Assembly: GCA_013042025.1 (NCBI GenBank)
Contig: JABDQY010000317.1
Coordinates: 1 to 13,168, forward strand
Origin: Bacteroidia bacterium
GTDB lineage: Bacteria > Bacteroidota > Bacteroidia > NS11-12g > UBA9320
Length of the DNA: 13,168 bases
Reading direction: 5' to 3'
Positions 1 to 6,526 of this stretch are shown here, piece after piece (positions within the stretch are counted from its first letter, which is position 1; every line of letters starts with the position of its first letter). The notes beneath the pieces are model-generated. The model worked only from the letters and a program-made list of their open reading frames with translations, ran no database searches and was not told the origin of the DNA. The translations under genes were made by a program, and so were the position numbers.

Positions 1-110
1 CAGGAACCTCCTAAAGCTTTAGCATTACCATTTACAAAGTAGCTTTGTGCATTCAACTGAACTGCACTTAGAAATAAAAAGAGGAATAGTATGTTTTGGA
101 TAAAACGCAA
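1..110 (-). CDS. N-terminus of a secreted protein (partial, leaves window)
   Basis: The reverse strand from 110 down to 1 reads a clean signal peptide: Met(TTG)-Arg-Phe-Ile-Gln, then a hydrophobic run LFLFLFLSAVQLNAQS, followed by YFVNGNAKALGGS before the edge. Signal peptidase I probably cuts after LNA, leaving a mature Gln start, which is common in Bacteroidota exported proteins. An in-frame TAG at 114-116 lies just upstream and no ATG occurs in this stretch, so TTG at 108-110 is the only reasonable start. The mature N-terminus (a Y-x-V-x-G-x-A-x-x-L-G-G pattern) resembles the opening of L-type-lectin-like gliding or T9SS proteins of this phylum, but only about 14 mature residues are visible, so that is a guess. 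It lies downstream of the mutase gene on the same strand, 79 bp apart, with its own possible promoter. Confidence 0.6.
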   Translation of the reverse strand, partial: MRFIQNILFLFLFLSAVQLNAQSYFVNGNAKALGGS

Positions 111-116
111 TTCCTA

Positions 117-124
117 CAAAAGTA
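117..124 (-). promoter_or_regulatory. possible Bacteroidota -7 box (TACTTTTG)
   Basis: The minus strand reads TACTTTTG, an exact match to the TAnnTTTG consensus of the primary sigma factor in this phylum. It is six bases upstream of the TTG start of the partial secreted-protein gene, which would leave a leader of only a few bases. A TTTA about 19 bases further upstream could be a degenerate -33 element. Such a box occurs by chance in AT-rich DNA, so only its position supports it. Confidence 0.35.
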
Positions 125-189
125 AAGAATACTTATAGTAAATTAAACTATATCTAAGTAATTAGACTGTAATTCTAGAAATTTGATTC

Positions 190-1569
190 TTAAGCAATTA
201 ATTCCTTAATGTCCGATTTAATCTTATTTGCTAGGCTATCTGCAACTGAAAGCGTAGAACCCTCTGCATAAATTCGGATAATTGGTTCTGTATTACTCTT
301 TCTAAGATGAACCCATTCTTTATCAAATTCTATTTTCACACCATCAATCGTATTAATCGGTTGCTTTTTATATTTCTCTTTCAAGCTTTCTAAAATTTGA
401 TCTACGTCTATTTCTGGTGTTAGATTTATTTTGTTCTTACTTATGATATAGTTTGGATACGAAGCTTTTAAGTGACTCATTGGTCTGCTAGCAGAAGCAA
501 GATGACTTAAAAACAGAGCTATTCCAACAAGTGCGTCTCTTCCGTAATGTAATTCAGGATAAATGATACCGCCATTTCCTTCTCCTCCAATAACCGCATT
601 TACCTCTTTCATCATTTTCACAACATTTACTTCACCAACTGCACTAGCAGAGTACGATCCACCATGTTTTTCTGTAACATCACGCAACGCTCTGGTAGAT
701 GATAAGTTAGAAACAGTATTTCCTTTCTTATGCTTTAATACATAATCAGCAACGGCAACTAATGTATATTCTTCTCCAAACATTTCTCCAGTTTCATTAA
801 CAAAAGCTAGGCGGTCAACATCTGGATCTACGGTAATTCCTAAATGGGCATTATTGGAAAGAACAGCATCAGATAAATCTTTTAGATGTTCAGGTAGTGG
901 CTCTGGGTTGTGCGGAAAATGTCCTGTGGGTTCACAATACAATTCTATAACATTGTTTACTCCCAGTGCTTTTAGTAACTTAGGTAATGCTATTCCTCCA
1001 GTAGAGTTTACTGCATCAATTACGATAGTATAGTTCTTTTCACGTATTGCAGATGCATTCACAAGTGGAAGTTTTAGAACCTCTTCAACATGCCAATCTA
1101 TATATCCTTCTTTTTGTGTATATGAACCAATATCATCTATTTCATTAAATGTAAATTCAGATGATTTTACGCGATTAATAATCTCCTCCCCTAATTCGGA
1201 AGATATAAACTCTCCTTTTTCATTTAAAAGTTTTAAAGCATTCCATTGCTTAGGATTATGACTGGCGGTAAGAATGATTCCTCCAGCAGCTTTTTCATTA
1301 ACCACTGCCATTTCCACAGTTGGGGTTGTGGAAAGACCTAAATCAATAACCTCTATCCCCTTACTGATCAATGTGCCACAAACCAATTGATTAACCATTT
1401 CTCCGGATAAACGTGCATCTCTACCTACCACTATTTTCTTATTCTTTCCAGAAGCAATTACATCTGCATAAGCGGTTGTATACTTAACAACATCAATAGG
1501 TGTAAGCGATTCGTCTTCTATACCACCAATTGTGCCCCTAATTCCAGAAATAGATTTGATTAATGTCAT
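190..1569 (-). CDS. glmM: phosphoglucosamine mutase / phosphohexomutase family
   Basis: This is an alpha-D-phosphohexomutase. In the GlmM role it converts glucosamine-6-P to glucosamine-1-P in the cytoplasm for UDP-GlcNAc, and so for peptidoglycan and LPS. All four family signatures are present in order: the phosphoserine loop TASHNP (Ser103), the metal site DPDVDR (Asp248, Asp250, Asp252), the sugar-binding loop EGNGG (330-334), and the C-terminal phosphate loop RKSNTEP (423-429). At 459 aa it is full length, and it starts MTLIKSISGIRGTIGG, the usual family opening. The sugar loop is EGNGG rather than the E-x-S-G-H form of E. coli GlmM, and the phosphate loop is SNTEP rather than SGTEP. Exact substrate (glucosamine-, gluco- or mannose-phosphate) is therefore less certain than the family. 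It is divergent from the lipoprotein gene at 1721. Confidence 0.88.
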   Translation of the reverse strand: MTLIKSISGIRGTIGGIEDESLTPIDVVKYTTAYADVIASGKNKKIVVGRDARLSGEMVNQLVCGTLISKGIEVIDLGLSTTPTVEMAVVNEKAAGGIILTASHNPKQWNALKLLNEKGEFISSELGEEIINRVKSSEFTFNEIDDIGSYTQKEGYIDWHVEEVLKLPLVNASAIREKNYTIVIDAVNSTGGIALPKLLKALGVNNVIELYCEPTGHFPHNPEPLPEHLKDLSDAVLSNNAHLGITVDPDVDRLAFVNETGEMFGEEYTLVAVADYVLKHKKGNTVSNLSSTRALRDVTEKHGGSYSASAVGEVNVVKMMKEVNAVIGGEGNGGIIYPELHYGRDALVGIALFLSHLASASRPMSHLKASYPNYIISKNKINLTPEIDVDQILESLKEKYKKQPINTIDGVKIEFDKEWVHLRKSNTEPIIRIYAEGSTLSVADSLANKIKSDIKELIA

Positions 1570-1682
1570 CTTGTTTTATAAGCTAGCAAAAAAAAAGTAT
1601 TTCCTTTCAATAACTTCGATAACATAAAAAAACATATACGCATTTTGTTGTGGATAGTTACTTTAATCGTCCATTATTCTTA

Positions 1683-1712
1683 TTTGAGTCAGCTAAATAT
1701 TTGTTTACTTTG
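1683..1712 (+). promoter_or_regulatory. possible promoter for the EEP lipoprotein gene
   Basis: A TTTG at 1683-1686 and a TTACTTTG at 1705-1712 are 18 bases apart. This resembles the Bacteroidota -33 TTTG / -7 TAnnTTTG promoter with one mismatch in the -7 box. Transcription would begin around 1716, only about five bases before the ATG at 1721. It lies in the gap between two divergent genes, where a promoter must exist. Confidence 0.42.
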
Positions 1713-1720
1713 ACGGCTCA

Positions 1721-2746
1721 ATGGAAAAGCTTTTCTTCATCTTCATCATTCTTGCAATTGCTTCATGTACTCCTACAGCACAAAGCGATGCCTATTCAAT
1801 AGGATTTTACAATGTAGAAAATCTCTTTGATACCGAGGATGACCCCAGCAAATACGATGAGTGGTTCACTCCTACAAGCCCGATTAAGTGGGATAACGAT
1901 AAATACAATGCTAAACTTGAAAATCTATCGGTAGTCATTAATCAATTGGCAGATAAAGAAATGCCTCATTTTCTTGGACTCTGTGAAATTGAAAATCGGA
2001 AGGTTCTTGAGGATTTAGTTAGTCAACCTCTTCTTGAAAGAGCAAATTACAAAATTGTACATTTTGAGTCTCCCGACGAACGCGGAATCGACGTGGCTTT
2101 CCTTTATAATTCTGAAGTTTTTAAGGTTACTGATTCAAAAAACTATGTGTTGGATTTAGGTGAATTTAAGGATAGAACACGCGATATACTCTGGATTAAA
2201 GGTAAGGTTGGAAATGGAGAAACACTCCATTTTATTGTAAATCATTGGCCAAGTCGTGGAGAAGGCCGACGGGAAAGTGAACCAAAACGAATTGCAGCAG
2301 CAAAAAGGTTAAAGTCTATTAAGGATGACATATTAAAAGATGATAAGAATGCTAAAATTATCATAATGGGTGATTTCAATGACGAACCATCAAATACCAG
2401 CATTTCAGAACATCTTAATTCAAAAGGAAATGCAAGTCAAACCACTTCAAATGATCTATTTAATCCTATGGTTGACCTTGAAGATGAAGATCTAGGAAGT
2501 TATAAATACCGTCATTGGTGGGATATGCTGGATCAAATTATGTTATCAGAAGCTTTAATTAACAACTCTCTAGGACTGCAATATAAAGAACGAAGCGTTG
2601 GTATTAAAGACGATGAATGGCTAAGACAGCATGGAAGTAAATACGAAGGATTTCCATTGCGAACCTATGGAGGTCAGAAATATTTGAACGGATACAGCGA
2701 CCATTTTCCTGTTTATATCAAGTTGATAATCAATACCACACAATAG
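1721..2746 (+). CDS. lipoprotein with endonuclease/exonuclease/phosphatase domain
   Basis: The N-terminus is a lipoprotein signal: a hydrophobic stretch followed by lipobox I-A-S-C with Cys16, so the mature protein is membrane-anchored outside the cytoplasm. The body is an EEP (exonuclease III/DNase I-like) fold. Motifs in order are YNVENLFD (30-37), the metal-binding Glu in CEIEN (Glu89), VNHWPSR with catalytic-type His175 (173-179), GDFND (217-221), DMLDQ (268-272) and the C-terminal SDHFP with Asp327/His328. All catalytic positions look intact, so it is probably an active phosphodiesterase or nuclease acting on extracellular DNA or another phosphoester; the substrate cannot be read from sequence. 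No acidic export tag follows the Cys, so a periplasm-facing location is more likely than surface display. At 341 aa it has the usual length for this Bacteroidota family. rnpB begins about 25 bp downstream. Confidence 0.85.
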   Translation: MEKLFFIFIILAIASCTPTAQSDAYSIGFYNVENLFDTEDDPSKYDEWFTPTSPIKWDNDKYNAKLENLSVVINQLADKEMPHFLGLCEIENRKVLEDLVSQPLLERANYKIVHFESPDERGIDVAFLYNSEVFKVTDSKNYVLDLGEFKDRTRDILWIKGKVGNGETLHFIVNHWPSRGEGRRESEPKRIAAAKRLKSIKDDILKDDKNAKIIIMGDFNDEPSNTSISEHLNSKGNASQTTSNDLFNPMVDLEDEDLGSYKYRHWWDMLDQIMLSEALINNSLGLQYKERSVGIKDDEWLRQHGSKYEGFPLRTYGGQKYLNGYSDHFPVYIKLIINTTQ

Positions 2747-2760
2747 CGTTTAAAAAACTA

Positions 2761-2768
2761 TACATTTG
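2761..2768 (+). promoter_or_regulatory. -7 box of the rnpB promoter (TACATTTG)
   Basis: TACATTTG matches the Bacteroidota TAnnTTTG consensus exactly. It ends three bases before 2772, where the P1 helix of RNase P RNA begins, which is the spacing expected between a -7 box and a transcription start. No convincing -33 TTTG is visible at the usual distance. The position relative to an RNA whose 5' end is set by its structure makes this the best-supported promoter in the window. Confidence 0.6.
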
Positions 2769-2771
2769 CAC

Positions 2772-3132
2772 TGCAAAATGGCTTATCGCTCTTGGCATTG
2801 ATCAAGTGAGGAAAGTCCGGGCAACGCAGGGCTGTGCACCTTCAGAAACGGAGGGTATCTTAGTAGGAATGCTGGGATAACAGAAAGGGTAGCAGAAAAC
2901 AACCGCCAAGATTTATTTCTTGGTAAGGGTGAAAAAGTGAGGTAAGAGCTCACACGCTTAGGTGGTAACATCTATTTGGTACAAACCTTGCACGTTGTAA
3001 TACCAAGTAAACTAAAGTTTGAGGGCGGCTCGTCCGATATCAGCTTGCTGATTACTTTAGAGGGTAGGTTGCATAGATAAATGATAAGCATCCCGATTTA
3101 TCGGGATACAGAACCCGGCTTATAGTTTTGCA
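2772..3132 (+). ncRNA. rnpB: RNase P RNA (bacterial type A-like)
   Basis: This is the catalytic RNA of RNase P, which removes 5' leaders from precursor tRNAs. The diagnostic conserved blocks are present in order: GAGGAAAGTCCGGGC (2808-2822), AACCGCC (2900-2906), the GGTAAGGGTGAAA block followed by GGTAAGAGC (2922-2949), GAGGGCGGC (about 3021-3029), and ACAGAACCCGGCTTA near the 3' end (3108-3122). CCGGG at 2817-2821 pairs with CCCGG at 3114-3118, as in helix P4. The ends are set by a terminal helix, TGCAAAA (2772-2778) with TTTTGCA (3126-3132). A hairpin of ATCCCGA/TCGGGAT with a TTTA loop (3090-3107) sits just before the 3' conserved block. About 361 nt is a normal size. It is followed by five T's, which may help termination, and then directly by the response regulator. 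Confidence 0.96.
3123..3130 (+). promoter_or_regulatory. possible -7 box inside the rnpB 3' end (TAGTTTTG)
   Basis: TAGTTTTG matches the TAnnTTTG consensus exactly. It overlaps the 3' strand of the terminal rnpB helix. Transcription from it would start near 3134 and give a leader of about 23 bases for the regulator at 3157. No good -33 element is visible, and the bases are also constrained by RNA pairing, so this could be coincidence. The alternative is read-through from rnpB. Confidence 0.28.
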
Positions 3133-3156
3133 TTTTTAATTAAAAAAAACCTTAAT

Positions 3157-4518
3157 ATGGCTAGAATATTAATAGTAGACGACGAAGAAAACATCAGAGA
3201 AACCCTTAAAGAAATCTTAGAATACGAAGGGTACGAAATAGAAGAAGCTCCAGACGGTGAAAAAGCTTTTGCTCTAATCAAGAAATTTAATTACGATGCT
3301 GTCTTGGCAGACATTAAGATGCCCAAGATGGATGGAATGGAACTTCTAGAAAAATCTAAAGAAGTTGCTCCAGAGCTTCCATTTATTATGATATCTGGTC
3401 ATGGTACTATGGAAACAGCAATTGAGGCTACCAAAAAGGGAGCGTTCGATTTTATCAATAAGCCACCTGATTTAAATAAGCTATTAATAACGGTTCGAAA
3501 TGCGGTTGACAAAAACAACTTGGTTATTGAAACCAAAGTCTTAAAAAGACAAATTACTAAAACACGTGAAATTATTGGGGACTCTCCAAGTATCAAAAAA
3601 ATAAAAGGAACAATCGAGAAAGTTGCTCCAACTGATGCTCGTGTAATGATTACAGGTGAGAACGGAACTGGAAAAGAACTTGTAGCTCGATGGATTCATG
3701 AAAAAAGCAACCGTGCAGACAAACCAATCATTGAAGTAAATTGTGCTGCTATTCCATCAGAATTGATTGAGAGTGAGCTATTTGGTCACGAAAAAGGTTC
3801 GTTTACTTCTGCTATTAAACAGAAACTAGGAAAATTTGAAAAAGCAAATGGCGGAACCTTATTTCTAGATGAAATTGGTGACATGAGTTTAGCTGCTCAA
3901 GCTAAAGTGCTTCGTGCATTGCAAGAAAATAAGATTGTTCGTGTTGGTGGAGAAAAAGACATCAATGTGGATGTACGTGTTATTGCTGCAACGAACAAAG
4001 ATTTGATGCAAGAAATTCAAGATGGAAACTTTAGAGAAGATTTATACCACCGAATTTCAGTAATTGTAATACACCTTCCAACATTGAACGAACGTGTTTC
4101 TGACATTCCAACGCTAGCTGAGAAGTTTATGGAAGAAATTTGTCAGGACAACGGTATCAATAAAAAACAGTTTTCAGCTGGTGCCATGGATGCCCTTAAG
4201 AATATCTATTGGAGTGGTAACATCCGTGAACTTAGAAATATTGTAGAGCGATTAATCATTCTATGTGATCATAAAATAACAGAAGATGATGTTCAATTGT
4301 ATGCAAACAACGGCAAGAAAAAACCAGGTACTATTGATGCCATAAATGAGTTCTCTCGATTCCAAGAATTCAAAGATTATGCAGAGAAAATGTTTATCGA
4401 TGCAAAATTGAAAAAGAACAATTGGAATGTAGCTAAAACAGCTGCAGAAATTGATATTCAACGAAGTCATTTATACAACAAAATAGACAAGTTCAGTCTA
4501 AAAAGAGACAAAAAATGA
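3157..4518 (+). CDS. sigma-54-type response regulator (NtrC/AtoC family)
   Basis: This is a cytoplasmic transcription regulator with three domains. A receiver domain (about 1-120) has the acidic pocket Asp8/Asp9, phospho-acceptor Asp52 in ADIKMP, Ser80 and Lys102 (KPP). An AAA+ domain (about 138-375) has Walker A GENGTGKE (167-174), Walker B around Asp238-Glu239 in FLDEIGDM, and the arginine region FREDLYHRI. A Fis-type helix-turn-helix lies at about 421-446 (NNWNVAKTAAEIDIQ...SHLYNKI). The sigma-54-contacting loop is GSFTSA (214-219) instead of GAFTGA; the Phe-Thr core is kept. At 453 aa it is full length. No histidine kinase is nearby, so the signal is unknown. It begins 24 bp after rnpB and overlaps the Sua5 gene by ATGA, implying translational coupling with it. 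Confidence 0.9.
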   Translation: MARILIVDDEENIRETLKEILEYEGYEIEEAPDGEKAFALIKKFNYDAVLADIKMPKMDGMELLEKSKEVAPELPFIMISGHGTMETAIEATKKGAFDFINKPPDLNKLLITVRNAVDKNNLVIETKVLKRQITKTREIIGDSPSIKKIKGTIEKVAPTDARVMITGENGTGKELVARWIHEKSNRADKPIIEVNCAAIPSELIESELFGHEKGSFTSAIKQKLGKFEKANGGTLFLDEIGDMSLAAQAKVLRALQENKIVRVGGEKDINVDVRVIAATNKDLMQEIQDGNFREDLYHRISVIVIHLPTLNERVSDIPTLAEKFMEEICQDNGINKKQFSAGAMDALKNIYWSGNIRELRNIVERLIILCDHKITEDDVQLYANNGKKKPGTIDAINEFSRFQEFKDYAEKMFIDAKLKKNNWNVAKTAAEIDIQRSHLYNKIDKFSLKRDKK

Positions 4519-5462
4519 TAGGCACAGATGTGTCTGTTGCAGCTCGTCTTCTCTCTGAAGGTGAGGTAGTTGCAATACCTACAGAAACCGTATATGGTTT
4601 AGCGGCTAATGCTCTAAATCCAGAGGCAATCGCTAAGATATATTCGGTTAAAAACCGACCTACATTTAATCCGTTGATTCTTCATGTAAAGTCAATTGAC
4701 GAAGCAAAGAAGTATGTCAAAAACTTTAACACAACAGCTCAATGCCTTGCTGAAAAGTTTTGGCCCGGTCCGTTAAGTATTCTGCTTCAAAAAAATAACC
4801 TTGTCCCAGATGTGGTAACTGCGGGATTGCCAAATGTAGTACTTCGAGTTCCCAAAAATACTAAATCACTTGAGCTTCTAAATGCTTTGAATTTTCCTCT
4901 TGCAGCACCAAGTGCAAATATTTCCAATACCGTAAGTCCAACTTCTGCTCAGCGTGTAGAGCAAAACTTAGGAAATCGAATTCCTTATATATTAGATGGT
5001 GGACCAGCTGAAGTTGGATTAGAAAGTACAATTGTATCCCTACTTAACGATGAAGTTGTTATTCTTCGTGAAGGAGGAATTACGAAAGAGGAATTGGAGG
5101 AAGTTTTGGGTATGACAGTAACCTATTCTTCTTCAAAAGAAATTAGTTCTCCTGGTCAATTGAAAAAGCATTATGCGACACACAAACCGTTGTACATCGT
5201 AAAAGACCTAGAAAAAGCGTTACAAGACTTCAAGAATAAAAAGGTATCTGCACTTCTTTTTACAGAAAACGATAGCTTGGACTGCTTTAACACATACCAG
5301 CTTTCAAGAAACAACAATCTTTCAGAGGCTGCGAATAACCTGTTTGAAATGATGAATCGAGCTGATGAAGACGATAGTGATGTAATTTTAGTTGAAGAAG
5401 CTAAAAATACAGGAATAGGAAGAGCGATAAACGATCGCTTACGAAGAGCGAGCATCGATTAA
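4515..5462 (+). CDS. L-threonylcarbamoyladenylate synthase (Sua5 type)
   Basis: It makes threonylcarbamoyl-AMP from threonine, bicarbonate and ATP, the first step of the universal t6A modification at position 37 of ANN-decoding tRNAs, in the cytoplasm. The N-terminal YrdC domain (about 1-190) carries PTETVYGL (22-29), KNRPTFNPLILHV (46-58), FWPGPLS (82-88), PSANIS (132-137) and DGGPAEVGLESTIV (161-174). The linker SPGQLKKHYATHKPL (212-226) and a C-terminal domain ending NTGIGRAINDRLRRAS mark it as the longer two-domain Sua5 form rather than the short TsaC form. At 315 aa it is the expected length. Its ATG overlaps the stop of the response regulator, so the two are likely translated from one message. 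Its 3' end faces the 186-aa gene with only 13 bases between the stops. Confidence 0.93.
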   Translation: MIGTDVSVAARLLSEGEVVAIPTETVYGLAANALNPEAIAKIYSVKNRPTFNPLILHVKSIDEAKKYVKNFNTTAQCLAEKFWPGPLSILLQKNNLVPDVVTAGLPNVVLRVPKNTKSLELLNALNFPLAAPSANISNTVSPTSAQRVEQNLGNRIPYILDGGPAEVGLESTIVSLLNDEVVILREGGITKEELEEVLGMTVTYSSSKEISSPGQLKKHYATHKPLYIVKDLEKALQDFKNKKVSALLFTENDSLDCFNTYQLSRNNNLSEAANNLFEMMNRADEDDSDVILVEEAKNTGIGRAINDRLRRASID

Positions 5463-5475
5463 ATCAGAGAACGCT

Positions 5476-6036
5476 TTATTCCGTTACTGCACCACCAATT
5501 AGGTTGGTCCACTCTGTGCTGTTAAATACTTGTAATTCTCCATTTGCACCACAATCAGAACAATAAATAATGGTACCCGTTGCAGTTTCAGTCATAGCAT
5601 CTCGTTCTGCTTTTGTAATAACTTGACTGCGTTCTGTGGTGTTTGCATACAAGGCATATGGAACACTTACCAATTGGGTGCTTCCCATCACTTGATAACT
5701 TGTACCTCCTGAAATGTCTAAAGCCAATTCAACGAAGTAAGGTCCTTGACTCCAATCAATAGCTGCAAATGTGCCATTGGTAGCTATGCCTCCACCCAAT
5801 TCAATATTCAGAAGTCCACTACCGGTAGTCGTTTCTGCAAACGTTTCAGTATACACTGCTGCACCTGTTGCACTGTCCTGCACAATTGAAATTTGAACAC
5901 CAATTGCTGTGTTTTTAATTCGATTACCATCTGCATCTCTAATTGCAGCCTGGTATTTTATTGCTTCTGGAGCTTGTGCAAATGCTACTGCACTGAATCC
6001 TAATATGAATAGAAATGAGAATATAGTTGCTTTCAT
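5476..6036 (-). CDS. secreted protein, stand-alone KYQA/SVPYALYA module
   Basis: This 186-aa protein has a signal peptide ending AVAFA and a mature start at Gln21. The single domain runs IKYQAAIRDADGN (26-38), then a DWSQGPYF segment (94-101), then SVPYALYAN (124-132), followed by a short tail with YCSDCG (158-163), GELQVFN and a Trp. The pattern is a widespread exported Bacteroidota module, often at the N-terminus of large surface proteins; no biochemical role is established to my knowledge. It matches residues 1-181 of the 1379-aa neighbour from end to end, with both cysteines at the same positions (159 and 162). It has no sorting domain, so it may stay in the periplasm or be carried by a partner. 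It is the last gene of a three-gene run, 4 bp after the 158-aa gene. Confidence 0.8.
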   Translation of the reverse strand: MKATIFSFLFILGFSAVAFAQAPEAIKYQAAIRDADGNRIKNTAIGVQISIVQDSATGAAVYTETFAETTTGSGLLNIELGGGIATNGTFAAIDWSQGPYFVELALDISGGTSYQVMGSTQLVSVPYALYANTTERSQVITKAERDAMTETATGTIIYCSDCGANGELQVFNSTEWTNLIGGAVTE

Positions 6037-6040
6037 AATA

Positions 6041-6517
6041 TTATTTTTTAATGATTTTGAATGTTTTAATTAAGTTGTTTTCTGTATCTGTAAATTTGAT
6101 AAAATATACCCCAGCAGATTGATCTGATAAACTAAGTTCAATTAGTTGCTCAGATGTAGAACCCGATGAAATGGATTTCCCATCTAATTGAAAAAAGGTA
6201 TAATCCAATTGATCCAAGTTTTCATTTTTCACGGTAATCTTATCCGAAGTTGGATTAGGATATACAGAAAGTTGTAGTTTGGATACTGTTTCTTCTATGC
6301 TAACACTTTCTGATTCATACGATTGCTGAAAACCAATATCAGCACTTGCATCATTGTCTTTAACCACACCCACAGCAGGTTCTCCTATGGTTACAGTTAC
6401 TTTTGCCTCATTTGTTTCGTATGCATCACCACCTGAATTAACAGAAGATTGTGCATCAGCATCGTATGCAAATGCTACGAAAGCAAGTACGATTAAATTG
6501 TATAAATATTTTTTCAT
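6041..6517 (-). CDS. small T9SS type A cargo protein
   Basis: The 158-aa product has a signal peptide (cut probably after DADA, mature Gln23). A short region beginning SSVNSGGDAYETNEAKVTVT (24-43) is followed by QQSYE (64-68), an order seen in many small Bacteroidota T9SS cargos. The C-terminal type A sorting domain starts at VYPNPTSDKITV (85-96) and ends GVYFIKF...IKTFKIIKK. That domain directs outer-membrane crossing through the type IX system and usually cleavage or A-LPS attachment. The non-sorting part is only about 60 residues, so the protein may be an adaptor, anchor or small surface protein rather than an enzyme. It sits 9 bp after the 1379-aa gene and 4 bp before the 186-aa gene, neither of which carries a sorting domain. 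Confidence 0.85.
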   Translation of the reverse strand: MKKYLYNLIVLAFVAFAYDADAQSSVNSGGDAYETNEAKVTVTIGEPAVGVVKDNDASADIGFQQSYESESVSIEETVSKLQLSVYPNPTSDKITVKNENLDQLDYTFFQLDGKSISSGSTSEQLIELSLSDQSAGVYFIKFTDTENNLIKTFKIIKK

Positions 6518-6526
6518 TTTAGGTTA

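Noticed and set aside
134..151. TATAGT/ACTATA inverted repeat downstream of the mutase gene as a terminator
   Set aside because: The stem is short and pure AT apart from one pair, with no T-run; it more likely reflects AT-rich promoter DNA.
1592..1599. TACTTTTT before a nine-base T-run as the -7 box of the mutase gene
   Set aside because: The T-run makes a match trivial and there is no -33 element; position alone was not enough to list it.
2783..2971. Open frame of 62 codons on the minus strand
   Set aside because: It lies antisense within RNase P RNA, whose conserved blocks explain the sequence; the translation resembles no protein.
2747..3156. Sigma-54 (-24/-12) promoter next to the sigma-54 activator
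   Set aside because: TGGCA at 2793 has no GC dinucleotide at the required spacing; no GG-N10-GC site of TGGCAC-TTGC type was found in this or the other intergenic gaps.
5423..5439. AGCGAT/ATCGCT hairpin near the end of sua5 as a terminator
   Set aside because: The stem is only 6 bp, lies inside the coding sequence, and no T-run follows on either strand.
6518..6526. Possibility that the 158-aa gene is the frameshifted C-terminus of the giant protein
   Set aside because: The small gene has its own ATG and a complete signal peptide, typical of an independent cargo family, so a simple frameshift does not explain it.
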